From an uncultured Anaerococcus sp. (GTDB lineage Bacteria; Bacillota; Clostridia; Tissierellales; Peptoniphilaceae): a stretch of 64,000 nucleotides of DNA. Below, one piece after another: positions 34,013 to 43,392 of the stretch; position 1 is the first letter of the stretch, and the number at the start of each line of letters is the position of its first letter. The stretch spans positions 62,001 through 126,000 of the forward strand of contig URUJ01000001.1 in assembly GCA_900551095.1 (NCBI GenBank), given 5' to 3'. Made by a program: the position numbers and the translations under genes. Under the pieces are notes generated by a model. The model saw nothing but the letters and a program-made list of their open reading frames with translations. It had not been told where the DNA came from and did no database searches.

Positions 34013-34799
34013 TTCTCTTTGCCTCCCTTCTTTCTATCATGTAATAAATAATTACCATAATCAATGCTATGGCAAAGATTAAAGCAGATAGGGCGTTAAT
34101 TTCAAGGGAAATACCTGTTCTCACTCTCGAATAAATCTCTATAGAAAGGGTCGAAAACCCAGAGCCTGTTACAAAAAAAGTTACAGCAAAATCGTCAAGT
34201 GAATAGGTAAGGGCCATAAAAAATCCTGCAAAAATTCCACTTGCTATATTTGGAAGAATTATCTTATTTAAAATAGTCATATCTTCAGCACCTAAATCTT
34301 CTGCAGCCCTTATCATGTCTTCGTTTAGGGCATATAGCCTAGGAAGAACCATAAGAACAACTATTGGTATCGAAAAGGCAATATGAGCTAAAAGGACTGA
34401 TAAAAATCCCATAGGAATTTTTATTAAGATGCTAAATAAAATCAAGAAACTTGCTCCCATCATAATATCAGGAAGAACCATCAAGACTGAATTTAAACTC
34501 AAAACACGTTTCTTAAATTTTTTGCTTTTGCTATAGTAAATTGAAATTGCCCCCAAAGTACCTATCACACTTGCAATTAACGATGATAAAAGAGCCAAAA
34601 TAATAGTATTTAAAACGATATTTATAAGCCTCTTATCAGAAAAAACTGCCAAATAATGATCAAATGTGAAGGATTCAAAGGTGTTCATGTTTCCCCCACT
34701 ATTAAAGGAATAGAATATCAAATATCCCAGAGGTAGGTACATGATTATAAAGACAATAATCAAAAATAAATTTGAAAATTTACTAGATTTATTTTCCAT
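33996..34799 (-). CDS. potC: Spermidine/putrescine ABC permease PotC
   Basis: 267 residues with six membrane helices and the EAA loop AAEDLGAEDMTILNKIILPNIASG. Conserved PotC start (IIVFIIMYLPLGYLIFYSF). GGGGGGAG precedes the ATG. The gene overlaps potB by 11 nt and pairs with PotB to form the membrane channel. Confidence 0.94.
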   Translation of the reverse strand: MENKSSKFSNLFLIIVFIIMYLPLGYLIFYSFNSGGNMNTFESFTFDHYLAVFSDKRLINIVLNTIILALLSSLIASVIGTLGAISIYYSKSKKFKKRVLSLNSVLMVLPDIMMGASFLILFSILIKIPMGFLSVLLAHIAFSIPIVVLMVLPRLYALNEDMIRAAEDLGAEDMTILNKIILPNIASGIFAGFFMALTYSLDDFAVTFFVTGSGFSTLSIEIYSRVRTGISLEINALSALIFAIALIMVIIYYMIERREAKRNEQGI

Positions 34800-35586
34800 T
34801 TACTCCCCCCCTCTTATTTAAAAACGAAATCACAGCAAACATTATCGCTATGAGGACAAGACCTATAGTTGAGCCCATACCCCAATTTTGGGTTACTAGA
34901 TAGTGTTGTTCTACAGCTGTACCTAGGGTAATTATCTTGTTACCTCCAATTATCCTTGTAATCAAAAATAAGGATAAAGATGGGATGAATACTGCCTGAA
35001 AACCTGCAATAACTCCATCCATTGAAAGCGGTAGGATGATTTTCCTAAAGGTTTGAAACCTACTTGCACCAAGATCTTCGCTTGCAATTATATATTCCCT
35101 AGGAATGGTATCTATTGACCTAAAAATCGGCAGAATCATAAAGGGAAGTTCTACATAAGATGCAACTATAATAAAGGCTGGATTTGTGAAAAGAAATCCT
35201 TCGCTTGCAAGTCCTAGCAGTCCTACTATTGTCCCGTTTTTATTAAATAGTCCAATAAAGGCATAAGCTTTAAGGACTAGGTTTATCCATGTTGGCAAAA
35301 TGACCAAAAGTAAAATCAAATCCTTATGCTTAGCCTTTGTCAAAAAATATGAAAAAGGATAAGCCCATAAAAGCGTAAAGGATGTGATTAAAAAAGCTGT
35401 CAAAAATGAATTTAAAGTCATTATTATATAGTTTTTGTTAGAAAAATACGCTATATAATTATCAAAAGTAAAATTGCCATAAATGTCAAAAAATGACTGG
35501 TAGAGAAGAAGTAAAATTGGCGCTATAATAAAGACTAAAATCCAAATATAGTAAATAAAAGTTAATTTTCGGTATTTTTTAGCCAT
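34789..35586 (-). CDS. potB: Spermidine/putrescine ABC permease PotB
   Basis: 265 residues with six membrane helices and the EAA motif ASEDLGASRFQTFRKIILPLSMDG. A frame 30 codons longer exists from 35676, but AGGAG lies just before ATG 35586 (MAKKYRKLTF), which overlaps the potA stop by 8 nt in the ordinary way. Confidence 0.93.
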   Translation of the reverse strand: MAKKYRKLTFIYYIWILVFIIAPILLLLYQSFFDIYGNFTFDNYIAYFSNKNYIIMTLNSFLTAFLITSFTLLWAYPFSYFLTKAKHKDLILLLVILPTWINLVLKAYAFIGLFNKNGTIVGLLGLASEGFLFTNPAFIIVASYVELPFMILPIFRSIDTIPREYIIASEDLGASRFQTFRKIILPLSMDGVIAGFQAVFIPSLSLFLITRIIGGNKIITLGTAVEQHYLVTQNWGMGSTIGLVLIAIMFAVISFLNKRGGVNGK

Positions 35587-36691
35587 CACTTTCTCCTGTA
35601 GCATATTTTTCAATTCTCTTATCAAAGGCCTCTTCAGACTCATTGAAACGCATAACATGGATGTTTTCAGGGTCAATCTTTATACCAATGTCATCGCCTT
35701 CTTCAAAAAGCTTAGTTGTGTGGATTTTCCAAGAAAAATCTCTCTTATCATTAGCTATAAGTTCGTTAAAAACTCCACGGAATAAGATATTATCAATATT
35801 TACCACGATATCTGCTAATTGAACAGGGACTACTTCAATATCTTCCGGTCTTATAACTACTTCTACCAACTCACCCTTGTTAATACCAGCGTCAGAACAA
35901 TCAAAGACTTTTCCCGCAAATTCTACCTTATAGTCGTCAATCATCTTCGCTTTAAGGATATTTGATTCTCCTATAAATTGGGCTACATAACGGTTTATTG
36001 GCTCATCGTAGATGTTTTTTGGAGGACCTTGTTGGACAATTTTTCCCTTATCCATGACAAAAATATGGTCGCTTAAAGCTAGAGCTTCTTCTTGATCGTG
36101 AGTTACGAAAACAAAGGTGATTCCAAGTTCCCATTGAATATCGGAAAGAAGAACCTGCATAGACTTTCTAAGTTTCATATCTAATGCAGAAAGCGGTTCA
36201 TCAAGTAAAAGTACATCTGGCTTATTTACTATAGCACGAGCTATAGCCACTCTCTGCTTTTGTCCGCCTGACATTTGGCTTACCTCACGCTTTTCAAAAC
36301 CAGCAAGGTTTACCATTTCAAGAGCCTTCTTCACTTCTTTTCTAATTATCGCCTTATCAATCTTTTTGATTTCTAAACCAAAAGCCACGTTGTCATAAAC
36401 ATTCATATGGGGAAAAAGCGAATAGTTCTGAAAAACAGTATTAACTGTTCTTTTATTAGCTGGTACATTTACCACGTTTTCTCCATTTATATAAACATCA
36501 CCCTTACTTGGTTCCAAAAATCCTGCTATTAGATTTAAAATAGTAGTCTTTCCACAACCAGAAGGTCCTAGTAGGGTATAAAATTTCCCTTTTTCAAGCT
36601 GTAAATCAACAGATTTTAGGACTTGTTCATCTCCATAGAACTTGGAAACCCCGTCTAGAACTACAGAATATTTATCAAAATTTTTATCCAT
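35579..36691 (-). CDS. potA: Spermidine/putrescine ABC transporter ATPase PotA
   Basis: 370 residues: Walker A LLGPSGCGKTTILNLIAG, Q-loop VFQNYSLFPHMNVYDNVAFG, signature QMSGGQKQRVAIARAIV, Walker B VLLLDEPLSALD, switch THDQEEALALSD, and a C-terminal TOBE domain. First gene of potABCD; the order matches that in most Firmicutes. Polyamine import is the likely role. Confidence 0.95.
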   Translation of the reverse strand: MDKNFDKYSVVLDGVSKFYGDEQVLKSVDLQLEKGKFYTLLGPSGCGKTTILNLIAGFLEPSKGDVYINGENVVNVPANKRTVNTVFQNYSLFPHMNVYDNVAFGLEIKKIDKAIIRKEVKKALEMVNLAGFEKREVSQMSGGQKQRVAIARAIVNKPDVLLLDEPLSALDMKLRKSMQVLLSDIQWELGITFVFVTHDQEEALALSDHIFVMDKGKIVQQGPPKNIYDEPINRYVAQFIGESNILKAKMIDDYKVEFAGKVFDCSDAGINKGELVEVVIRPEDIEVVPVQLADIVVNIDNILFRGVFNELIANDKRDFSWKIHTTKLFEEGDDIGIKIDPENIHVMRFNESEEAFDKRIEKYATGESDG

Positions 36692-36794
36692 TTGACACCC
36701 CCCAACATTTTCTCATTATAAAAAGTATACCACTTTTTATTAGATTATATCAGTTAAGTCAAATAAAAACTTAAATTCTTTGTTAAAATAACGC

Positions 36795-36826
36795 AAAAAA
36801 ATGTACCAGGCCCTAGCCCAGTACAT
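36795..36826 (-). terminator. Terminator after the flavin reductase gene
   Basis: Hairpin 36826-36801 (ATGTAC/GTACAT outer, GGG/CC inner pairs) followed by seven T on the minus strand. It separates the reductase gene from potA. Confidence 0.85.
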
Positions 36827-36834
36827 CTTCCAAT

Positions 36835-39162
36835 CTATTTATTATCTTCTTCCACAGTTTTAGCTGCGGTTCTTCCTGATGCGATTATCTCTGTTATTGC
36901 GTTTCCGCCAAGTCTGTTACCGCCGTGGATGCCACCTGTAACTTCTCCTGCTGCATATAAACCAGCGATTGGTTTATCATCTTTATTTAGTACTCTTCTT
37001 TTTTCATCTACTTTTAATCCGCCCATAGTGTGGTGGGTTGATGGGGCTAAAAATCTCACTCTAATTTTGCCAATCTTGTAGGTATCTGGTTTATATTTGC
37101 CATTTTCATCCTTTTCTGCTTCACCAATTAATGACCTATAAGATTCTTTATTGATTTCTAACTTATCTGTTTTTCCCATCACAAATGAGTCGTATTCCTT
37201 TATTGCTTCTTCAATTTGTTTGCTGGTCAAATCTATTTCTAGCTCTTTAAATAAATCATCTAGCTCATCAATTTCCCTTACATATTGTCTTAAATGAACG
37301 TCTTCATCCTTGTATGGATATGGACCAGGAATTGGGCTTGCTACGTTACCTACTTCAACAAAGACTCCCTTTGTGCCATTTATTTCTATACCATTTTCAA
37401 AAGCACCGCTTGCAAGTACGTCACGTTCTGCTGACTCATCTACATATCTTTTTCCAGTTTTCGGTGAGATATAAATTACATCTTCACCTCCACCAAAGGC
37501 AAGATTGCCGTCTTGTATCCAAGAAATTGGCATCATTTGAGTGAAGCCTTCTCCTGTTGTTATAGCTCCGACTTCTTCTGCCATCTTGATTCCATCACCC
37601 ATAAGTGAATTTCTGTTGGTTGTTTTTAACGCTCCTTCTAAAGCTTCTGGATCCCAGTATTCATTAGTTTCCTTAACCATGTCTATATTTGCCGCATAAC
37701 CACCAGTTGCAAGAATGACTCCCTTATTTGCCTTTAATGTAAAAGGTGTACCGTCAAAAAGTTCTCCCTCTACTCCAGTAACCTTGCCATCTTCTTCGAT
37801 TAGTTTTTTAGCATCGGCTCTTCTGTAAATCTTATTTTCTTCACTTAATTCTTCAAATTTATTGATAGGTGCTTTAAAATATGTTGCCCACCTACCTTCT
37901 TCCATTTCTCCATCAACTTCTGATCCTATAAATTGATTTTCTCTTTGCCATAGGCAACCAATTAAGGTTCTTTGGGTAGAATCATCAAATTGTGATCCCA
38001 TTTCGTTTAGCCATGGTTTTATCTCTTGACCCTCGTTAATAAATTGACTAACAAGCTCCTCATCTCCATAAACCCAGGCTGTCCTATCATAGTTTGGCCT
38101 TATTCCGCCGTAATAGGTTTGAAAGATATGAAGATTTATTGTTGAGAAAAGTGTTAAATCAGTTTCTTGTTTACCAGCTTCTATTTGTGGTTTTGCCCAG
38201 TCAAGATATGCCTTAATTTCTTCTTTAAGAGCCTTTAATATAGGTAAATATTCTTCATGAACTCCTCTTTTTGATAAAGCTTCTATATCGCCTATTACAA
38301 ATTCTTCGCCATCTTCTAGTTTTTCATCAAATGGCTCTTCTGACCAATTATAAATAGTTTCAAGTGTATGAATCCTGCCGTTGTCAGATTTTACTTTTTC
38401 AAATTTTTCGCCATTGTGTTCGCCTTCTGTTGCGTCAGGATTGTCCTTATCCCAGACTAAATAAGGCATTACAGACTGGTATTGTCCACCAGATACAAGG
38501 GTATTTCCACCAATTTCAACGTTTTTTTCCACAAGGGCAACCTTGTTTCCCGCTTGAGCTGCTTCTACTGCTGCAGAAACCCCTGCGCCACCTGCACCAA
38601 CAACTACTACATCATATGTCTCTTCTATTGCTTCTTGTGCTTTTACATCTATAGAATTTTTCTTAAAAGCTTCGATATCGCTAACTTCAGCCTCTTCTGC
38701 TGCTTTATTTATTGCCGCTTTAAAAGCGCCAGATGTTATGGTCGCACCAGATACGTTATCAACTCCAGTTCCATTTGCAGCAAGAACATCTTCTTTTACA
38801 ATATCAAAAGCAGGTGTACCAACATGGTCTGTTTCGACATTTTCCACAACTTCGATATCCTCTATCTTATTTTCCCCAAATTTTACAGATACTTTCATAG
38901 GTCCATTGTATCCGTCAGATTCTGCCTCATATGTACCTGGTTTAAAAGTTAAATCAGATTTTTCACCAGTTTCTTTTTCCTTATTTCTATCTTCTCCTTC
39001 TTCTTTACTTTCTTCTTGGTTTTCTTCTTTTTCTTCTTCAACCTTTTCCACTACTTGACTTTCTTCCTTTGGTTTTTCTTCTTTTTTGTCTGTGTCAACT
39101 GTACAACTAGATAAAGAAAAACCAGCAAGAAGCATCAAAACCAACACTTTAGATTTTTTCAT
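36835..39162 (-). CDS. Extracellular FMN/FAD-containing reductase lipoprotein (fumarate/urocanate reductase-like)
   Basis: About 775 residues. A lipoprotein signal (VLVLMLLAGFSLSSC) puts it on the outer face of the membrane. A Glu/Lys-rich linker, an FMN_bind domain with GVDNVSGATITSGAFK (Thr flavinylated by ApbE), and a flavoprotein domain follow: FAD motif VVVVGAGGAGVSAAVEAAQAG, substrate-site STHHTMGGL and GEVTGGIHGGNRLGGNA. The architecture is that of UrdA-type or related reductases that use an extracellular unsaturated acid as electron acceptor. The acceptor here is unknown. AGGAGG lies before ATG 39162; the 17-codon longer frame is rejected. No cytochrome or ApbE gene is seen in the window. 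Confidence 0.88.
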   Translation of the reverse strand: MKKSKVLVLMLLAGFSLSSCTVDTDKKEEKPKEESQVVEKVEEEKEENQEESKEEGEDRNKEKETGEKSDLTFKPGTYEAESDGYNGPMKVSVKFGENKIEDIEVVENVETDHVGTPAFDIVKEDVLAANGTGVDNVSGATITSGAFKAAINKAAEEAEVSDIEAFKKNSIDVKAQEAIEETYDVVVVGAGGAGVSAAVEAAQAGNKVALVEKNVEIGGNTLVSGGQYQSVMPYLVWDKDNPDATEGEHNGEKFEKVKSDNGRIHTLETIYNWSEEPFDEKLEDGEEFVIGDIEALSKRGVHEEYLPILKALKEEIKAYLDWAKPQIEAGKQETDLTLFSTINLHIFQTYYGGIRPNYDRTAWVYGDEELVSQFINEGQEIKPWLNEMGSQFDDSTQRTLIGCLWQRENQFIGSEVDGEMEEGRWATYFKAPINKFEELSEENKIYRRADAKKLIEEDGKVTGVEGELFDGTPFTLKANKGVILATGGYAANIDMVKETNEYWDPEALEGALKTTNRNSLMGDGIKMAEEVGAITTGEGFTQMMPISWIQDGNLAFGGGEDVIYISPKTGKRYVDESAERDVLASGAFENGIEINGTKGVFVEVGNVASPIPGPYPYKDEDVHLRQYVREIDELDDLFKELEIDLTSKQIEEAIKEYDSFVMGKTDKLEINKESYRSLIGEAEKDENGKYKPDTYKIGKIRVRFLAPSTHHTMGGLKVDEKRRVLNKDDKPIAGLYAAGEVTGGIHGGNRLGGNAITEIIASGRTAAKTVEEDNK

Positions 39163-39253
39163 AACCCCTCCTAAGTTTTCTACTAGACAAATAGTGAATA
39201 TTTTTATCTCCAAACGTTTTCATATTCATTAAAAATAAATATTCCTACCTATC

Positions 39254-39272
39254 CTGTATATCTACAGTATAA
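39254..39272 (-). promoter_or_regulatory. Operator-like palindrome over the reductase promoter
   Basis: CTGTA (39254-39258), TATC, TACAG (39263-39267) is a perfect dyad. It overlaps a -10-like TATACT on the minus strand (39271-39266). A further TATACAG half-site lies near the -35 position. A repressor bound here would block transcription of the reductase gene. The pattern resembles cop-box type TACAG repeats, but no regulator gene is adjacent. Confidence 0.4.
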
Positions 39273-39356
39273 CAAAAAAAATATAGTCTGTATAATATAT
39301 TGTTAACTATTTTATAAATTTTCCTAAAAAAATACTGGTCATTAAGACCAGTAAAT

Positions 39357-40106
39357 CTATTCTTCTATTTCTAATTCATCATCCAGATATATATCAGATA
39401 ACCTTGCTATAAAGATAATAGCTATAATAAGGGCTGTTATCACATATGCTATAGAGAAAAATGCAAACAATCCCCAACCCACATATTCATCATTTATAAA
39501 GAACAAGAGTCCAAGACATAAGATATAAATTAAAAGTGGGATTCCTTCCCATTTTAATCCCAAGATTAATGTTTTCTTAAAAAGTCTCTTACCTTGGATA
39601 AAAATCTTGCCAATAATTGTCATAACACCATCTTCTGTGTCATAATGGTCAGCAAGATAAAAATTTGTATAGGCGAAAAATATAGCTATTATAATTGTAA
39701 TTATAAAACCTATAATAGGTAAAATAATCGCACCTATAGCAAAAACTGAATCATTGTTCGGGCTAACTATAGCCGAAAAAACACTATAAGTTCCACTTTC
39801 TACAAATAAATATTGACCAATAGCCTCAACAATAGCTATCACAAAGCCCACTGTAAGGACTTTCATATTTAAATAATTTACCTGATTTAAATAATCCCCA
39901 ACTGATCCCATCCTATTTCTAATAAGTCCACTAGAAATAGAAAAAGTAAAGATAAAGGAAATTATTCCCGTAATTATATCTGCTAAAAATGTCGCTACAA
40001 AATTTTCATTTCCAATCGCAAGAATGAGTCTAGCTAAGAGATAATTTGTAAGGCCGACAATTAGCAATATCCACAATATAGATGAATATTTATATTTTCT
40101 TTTCAT
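39357..40106 (-). CDS. Multi-pass membrane protein, DUF975-like
   Basis: 249 residues with about six hydrophobic segments and an N-terminal MKRKYKYSSILWILLIV. The end is acidic (DDELEIEE). Layout resembles DUF975 integral membrane proteins, but no diagnostic motif is visible, so the family is a guess. GGAG lies 6 nt before ATG 40106; a longer TTG frame from 40118 overlaps that site and is rejected. It stands alone. Confidence 0.6.
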   Translation of the reverse strand: MKRKYKYSSILWILLIVGLTNYLLARLILAIGNENFVATFLADIITGIISFIFTFSISSGLIRNRMGSVGDYLNQVNYLNMKVLTVGFVIAIVEAIGQYLFVESGTYSVFSAIVSPNNDSVFAIGAIILPIIGFIITIIIAIFFAYTNFYLADHYDTEDGVMTIIGKIFIQGKRLFKKTLILGLKWEGIPLLIYILCLGLLFFINDEYVGWGLFAFFSIAYVITALIIAIIFIARLSDIYLDDELEIEE

Positions 40107-40211
40107 AATATTCTCCAATTCTCATTTCTATTCTTTATAATAATTTACCACATTTTATAAAAATTTACCATAAAAACACATATTTGGGTATAAATTTATT
40201 GAGGTGATATA

Positions 40212-40490
40212 ATGATAGAAATTAATTTAAATAAAGAAAAAAACAGAGCTGAAGCAGAAGACAAAGAAAAAATAATAGGTCTTTGTGAATACAAAATCAA
40301 AGAAGATATAATTGATATCTACCACACTGAAGTAGACCCATCTTATGCTGGAAAAGGCATCGCCAACAAACTTTTAGATGAAGTAGTGGATTTTTCAAAA
40401 AAAGAAAACAAAAAAATCTATCCTACTTGCTCCTATGTCCGCAAAAAATTTGACGAAGACAAAACTTACAAAGACATAGACGCCAGATAA
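40212..40490 (+). CDS. Small GNAT-type N-acetyltransferase
   Basis: 92 residues. The COG2388-type fold shows IDIYHTEVDPSYAGKGIANKLLDEVV, where GKGIA is the acetyl-CoA phosphate loop, and IYPTCSYVRKKFDED, the family's C-terminal strand. Such short GNATs have few known substrates. GAGGTG precedes the ATG, and a terminator-like hairpin follows at 40496. Confidence 0.88.
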   Translation: MIEINLNKEKNRAEAEDKEKIIGLCEYKIKEDIIDIYHTEVDPSYAGKGIANKLLDEVVDFSKKENKKIYPTCSYVRKKFDEDKTYKDIDAR

Positions 40491-40495
40491 TACCC

Positions 40496-40524
40496 AAAGG
40501 ACCTAGCTAGCGTTAGGCCCTTTT
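40496..40524 (+). terminator. Terminator after the GNAT gene
   Basis: AAAGG-A-CCTA pairs with TTAGG-C-CCTTT (one A-C mismatch) around a GC loop, followed by TTTT. Confidence 0.7.
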
Positions 40525-40605
40525 CTATGCGAATAATTTCTCCGTCTAGAATAAGATATTTTTTAAGGGTATTATGACTGTAGCAATATAAGGGGAGGAT
40601 TAACG

Positions 40606-41766
40606 ATGGAAAAATCATATACAAAAAGATTTAGAAAAGCAGGTATCTTATCAATTTCTCTCCTCCTAGCAGGAAACTCTATAATTAGTGGTGCACTAAT
40701 CTTCATCAAAGATTATCTCGGTATAACCCTTGCCCAAGCAGAATTTTTAGTAAGTCTACCTGCCATTGCAACAATTATCTCAATCCTATTAAGCGAACCC
40801 ATCAGCCAAAAAATAGGCATCAAAAAATGCGTAAGCTTGGGGCTTTTTTTAGTTGGCATTTCCGCCTTTTTGCCTATCCTATCAAGAACTTACAAAAGTA
40901 TCTTCATATCAAGGCTCATGCTAGGTTTCGGAGTTGGTCTATATAACGGCCATTCAGCAAGTTTAATAAATATTTTCTATAAAGGTGATGAAGCTTCTAG
41001 CCTTCACGGAATAAGAAACTCCTTTGAATACATAGGACTGATGCTGTTATTATTTATCGCAGGACTAATAATAAAAATATCCTGGCATCTTGTATTTTTA
41101 ACCTACGCTATCGCTTTTATTGTCTTAATATTTTTTAACCTCACAGTAGAAGATGTCGTCCATCCAATAAACCTATCTGATGAGAAATTTAAAATCACCC
41201 TCCAAACCATATTTTTCATGGTATTTGCAGGAATAATGATAATGGATACCACAGCAATCACAATAAGATTTTCAACTGTAGCCACAAAAAGCCTAGGTCC
41301 AGGTGCAAATATCAATATGCTAACCATGGTCCTACCCATATGCGGCATGACAACTGGATTTTTCTTTGGGAAAATTAATAGGAAACTTAGATCAAAAACA
41401 ATTTTGCTTGGCCTAATCCTTTATATCCTCACAAATATTTTCATAAGTATCTTTGGGGAAAATATCTACGTCTATATGCTGGCAATGGCCCTAACTGCCA
41501 TATCCCAAAGTCTCTGCTTTCCTTATATATTCGCAGAAGTAGCCAGAGTAACTAGATCATCTTCATCAAGGATAGTAAATAACCTAATCTTTGTAGGGTG
41601 CAATATCGGAGGATTTTTAGCATCAAGTTTCTTGAGCATAATTACAAAAACTTTTAACCTCCAAGGCCCAACAACAGCCTTCATGGGCTTTACAATCCTA
41701 TATCTAATATTCTTCGCAGTCTACTTCTACGAATACCTAAGTGTAAGAGCTTACAAACAAAGATAA
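40606..41766 (+). CDS. Major facilitator superfamily transporter
   Basis: 386 residues with twelve predicted membrane helices and the MFS loop 2-3 region after LSEPISQKIGIKKCVSLGL. The first half ends with a conserved RLMLGFGVGLYNG, and a glycine-rich repeat recurs in the C-terminal half. Proteins like this export drugs or small metabolites; the substrate is not known. AGGGGAGG precedes the ATG. It is monocistronic with a terminator downstream. Confidence 0.88.
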   Translation: MEKSYTKRFRKAGILSISLLLAGNSIISGALIFIKDYLGITLAQAEFLVSLPAIATIISILLSEPISQKIGIKKCVSLGLFLVGISAFLPILSRTYKSIFISRLMLGFGVGLYNGHSASLINIFYKGDEASSLHGIRNSFEYIGLMLLLFIAGLIIKISWHLVFLTYAIAFIVLIFFNLTVEDVVHPINLSDEKFKITLQTIFFMVFAGIMIMDTTAITIRFSTVATKSLGPGANINMLTMVLPICGMTTGFFFGKINRKLRSKTILLGLILYILTNIFISIFGENIYVYMLAMALTAISQSLCFPYIFAEVARVTRSSSSRIVNNLIFVGCNIGGFLASSFLSIITKTFNLQGPTTAFMGFTILYLIFFAVYFYEYLSVRAYKQR

Positions 41767-41801
41767 AAATCTCGGAAAATTTTACCTTCCGAGATTTTTA
41801 C
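41766..41801 (+). terminator. Terminator after the MFS gene
   Basis: AAATCTCGGAA pairs with TTCCGAGATTT over a 9-nt AT loop, followed by T. Nearly the same sequence recurs at 47112-47147. Confidence 0.85.
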
Positions 41802-41917
41802 ATTATTTATTTAATTGTTAATTTTTTAAGGATCCATAATATAGGTCCCTTTAATAACCACGTAAAACCTATTTCTAGTGGATTAAATACTTCATTAAAT
41901 TTTACTAATAATATTTT

Positions 41918-43384
41918 TTAACTAGATAAAATATTATATCCAATTAGGCTAGCAGCTATACCAGATACTACAACCATTAAAATACCAATTCTAACTATTA
42001 ATTTAGAATCCGAATTCTCATCGGCGTGTAACATAGCTATAGGCGCAAATGAAGATGGCAATACATATGCAAGAGAGCCACACATGGTTGTTGTTATACA
42101 TAAAGCCTGCGGATTAAGACTTCCTGAAGCTATAGCAATACTTGCAGCGACGCCTGTCATTATAGTAATTGTAGATACATTAGATGAAAAGTTTGTTAGA
42201 GCACATGTTCCTAATGCAAACAAAAGTACAACAAGCATTGTTGATGAATTATCTATTATTGGTCTAAGCTTAAGAATTACAAAATCATTTAGCCCTACAG
42301 CTTCATTAGATACTGCACTACCCAATAATATTCCTATTGATATAAAAAATATTGTTGCCCATGGGATTCTCTTATTCATCTCTTCTTTTAAATCTATTAG
42401 AGGGTCATTGTCTATCCTTGTAAAGGCCAGCAAAATAACAGCTAAAAAAGCCCAGAAGGTTATAGAGTATTTTTTTAACATCATAAGGATTTGATTGTCT
42501 TTTGGTAGAAATATCTGTAAAATACCCGGCAACACCCAAAACAACACAGTTATAAAAAAGATGCTCGCTATTGTTTTTTCTCTTAGTTGCATAGGCTTTA
42601 TATCTTCCGAAAACTTGTCAACATCTAAATCTTTCGCCTTTTCAACATCTGGTTTTATTATAAACCTAATTATCGCAAATAGTAAAGCTAGTAATATTAG
42701 TGTTGTAGGAACTGCATAGACCATATACTCAAATAAACTTATCTCCATCTGTGTAGTTTGTTCAAATATACCAATACCTAAAATTGCCAACGGATGGGAA
42801 ATAGGCGTTGCAGCTCCACCTAGGATTACAGAAAATATTGATCCCAGTACTAAGGTATTAGAAAATTTACTTTTTTCTTCATATCCGATTTTATTGATTA
42901 TTTCATTGGAAAATGCTAAGAAGAAAGCTGTCGCAGGAACTTGATCCATAAAACATCCAACTAAATAGCATATTCCAAAATATACAAACATAAAAGACCA
43001 AGGACTTTTTCTGGAAATCTTCATAGTAAGTATTTTGCTAGTAAGCCTAGCGGTAAAGCCAGACTCATTCAATGCATTTGTCATTATCATGCTTGCTACA
43101 ACGAAGGCAAATATCCAATTACCTAAAGACCCCTGTATGACCTCATTCAAACTCATTACCCCTGTCATGGATAACAAAAGAAAGCTAAGAAAAACCGGCC
43201 AAATTGTATCTACTATTGAAAGTAATAAAACCGTTCCTATAAAAACTCCTATAACTTTCATGCCCATTGTTGTGATTGGCTCAACAGGAGGTAATATCCA
43301 GAATACAAATATTACTAAAAGACAAATGAAAGTTTTTACTAAATATTTTATATCCCATTTAAAACTTTCCGTTTTATTAATCAT
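41918..43384 (-). CDS. DASS-family anion permease of the ato operon
   Basis: 488 residues with about twelve membrane segments, resembling SLC13/DASS and CitT carriers. Features: CFMDQVPATAFFLAFSNE, GGAATPISHPLAILG and the C-terminal TNFSSNVSTITIMTGVAAS, corresponding to the paired Ser-Asn-Thr sodium sites. These carriers import carboxylates with sodium. It lies at the end of a CoA-transferase/thiolase operon, so acetoacetate or another short-chain acid is a plausible cargo (inference). It starts 8 nt after the thiolase stop. Confidence 0.82.
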   Translation of the reverse strand: MINKTESFKWDIKYLVKTFICLLVIFVFWILPPVEPITTMGMKVIGVFIGTVLLLSIVDTIWPVFLSFLLLSMTGVMSLNEVIQGSLGNWIFAFVVASMIMTNALNESGFTARLTSKILTMKISRKSPWSFMFVYFGICYLVGCFMDQVPATAFFLAFSNEIINKIGYEEKSKFSNTLVLGSIFSVILGGAATPISHPLAILGIGIFEQTTQMEISLFEYMVYAVPTTLILLALLFAIIRFIIKPDVEKAKDLDVDKFSEDIKPMQLREKTIASIFFITVLFWVLPGILQIFLPKDNQILMMLKKYSITFWAFLAVILLAFTRIDNDPLIDLKEEMNKRIPWATIFFISIGILLGSAVSNEAVGLNDFVILKLRPIIDNSSTMLVVLLFALGTCALTNFSSNVSTITIMTGVAASIAIASGSLNPQALCITTTMCGSLAYVLPSSFAPIAMLHADENSDSKLIVRIGILMVVVSGIAASLIGYNILSS

Positions 43385-43392
43385 AATATCAC

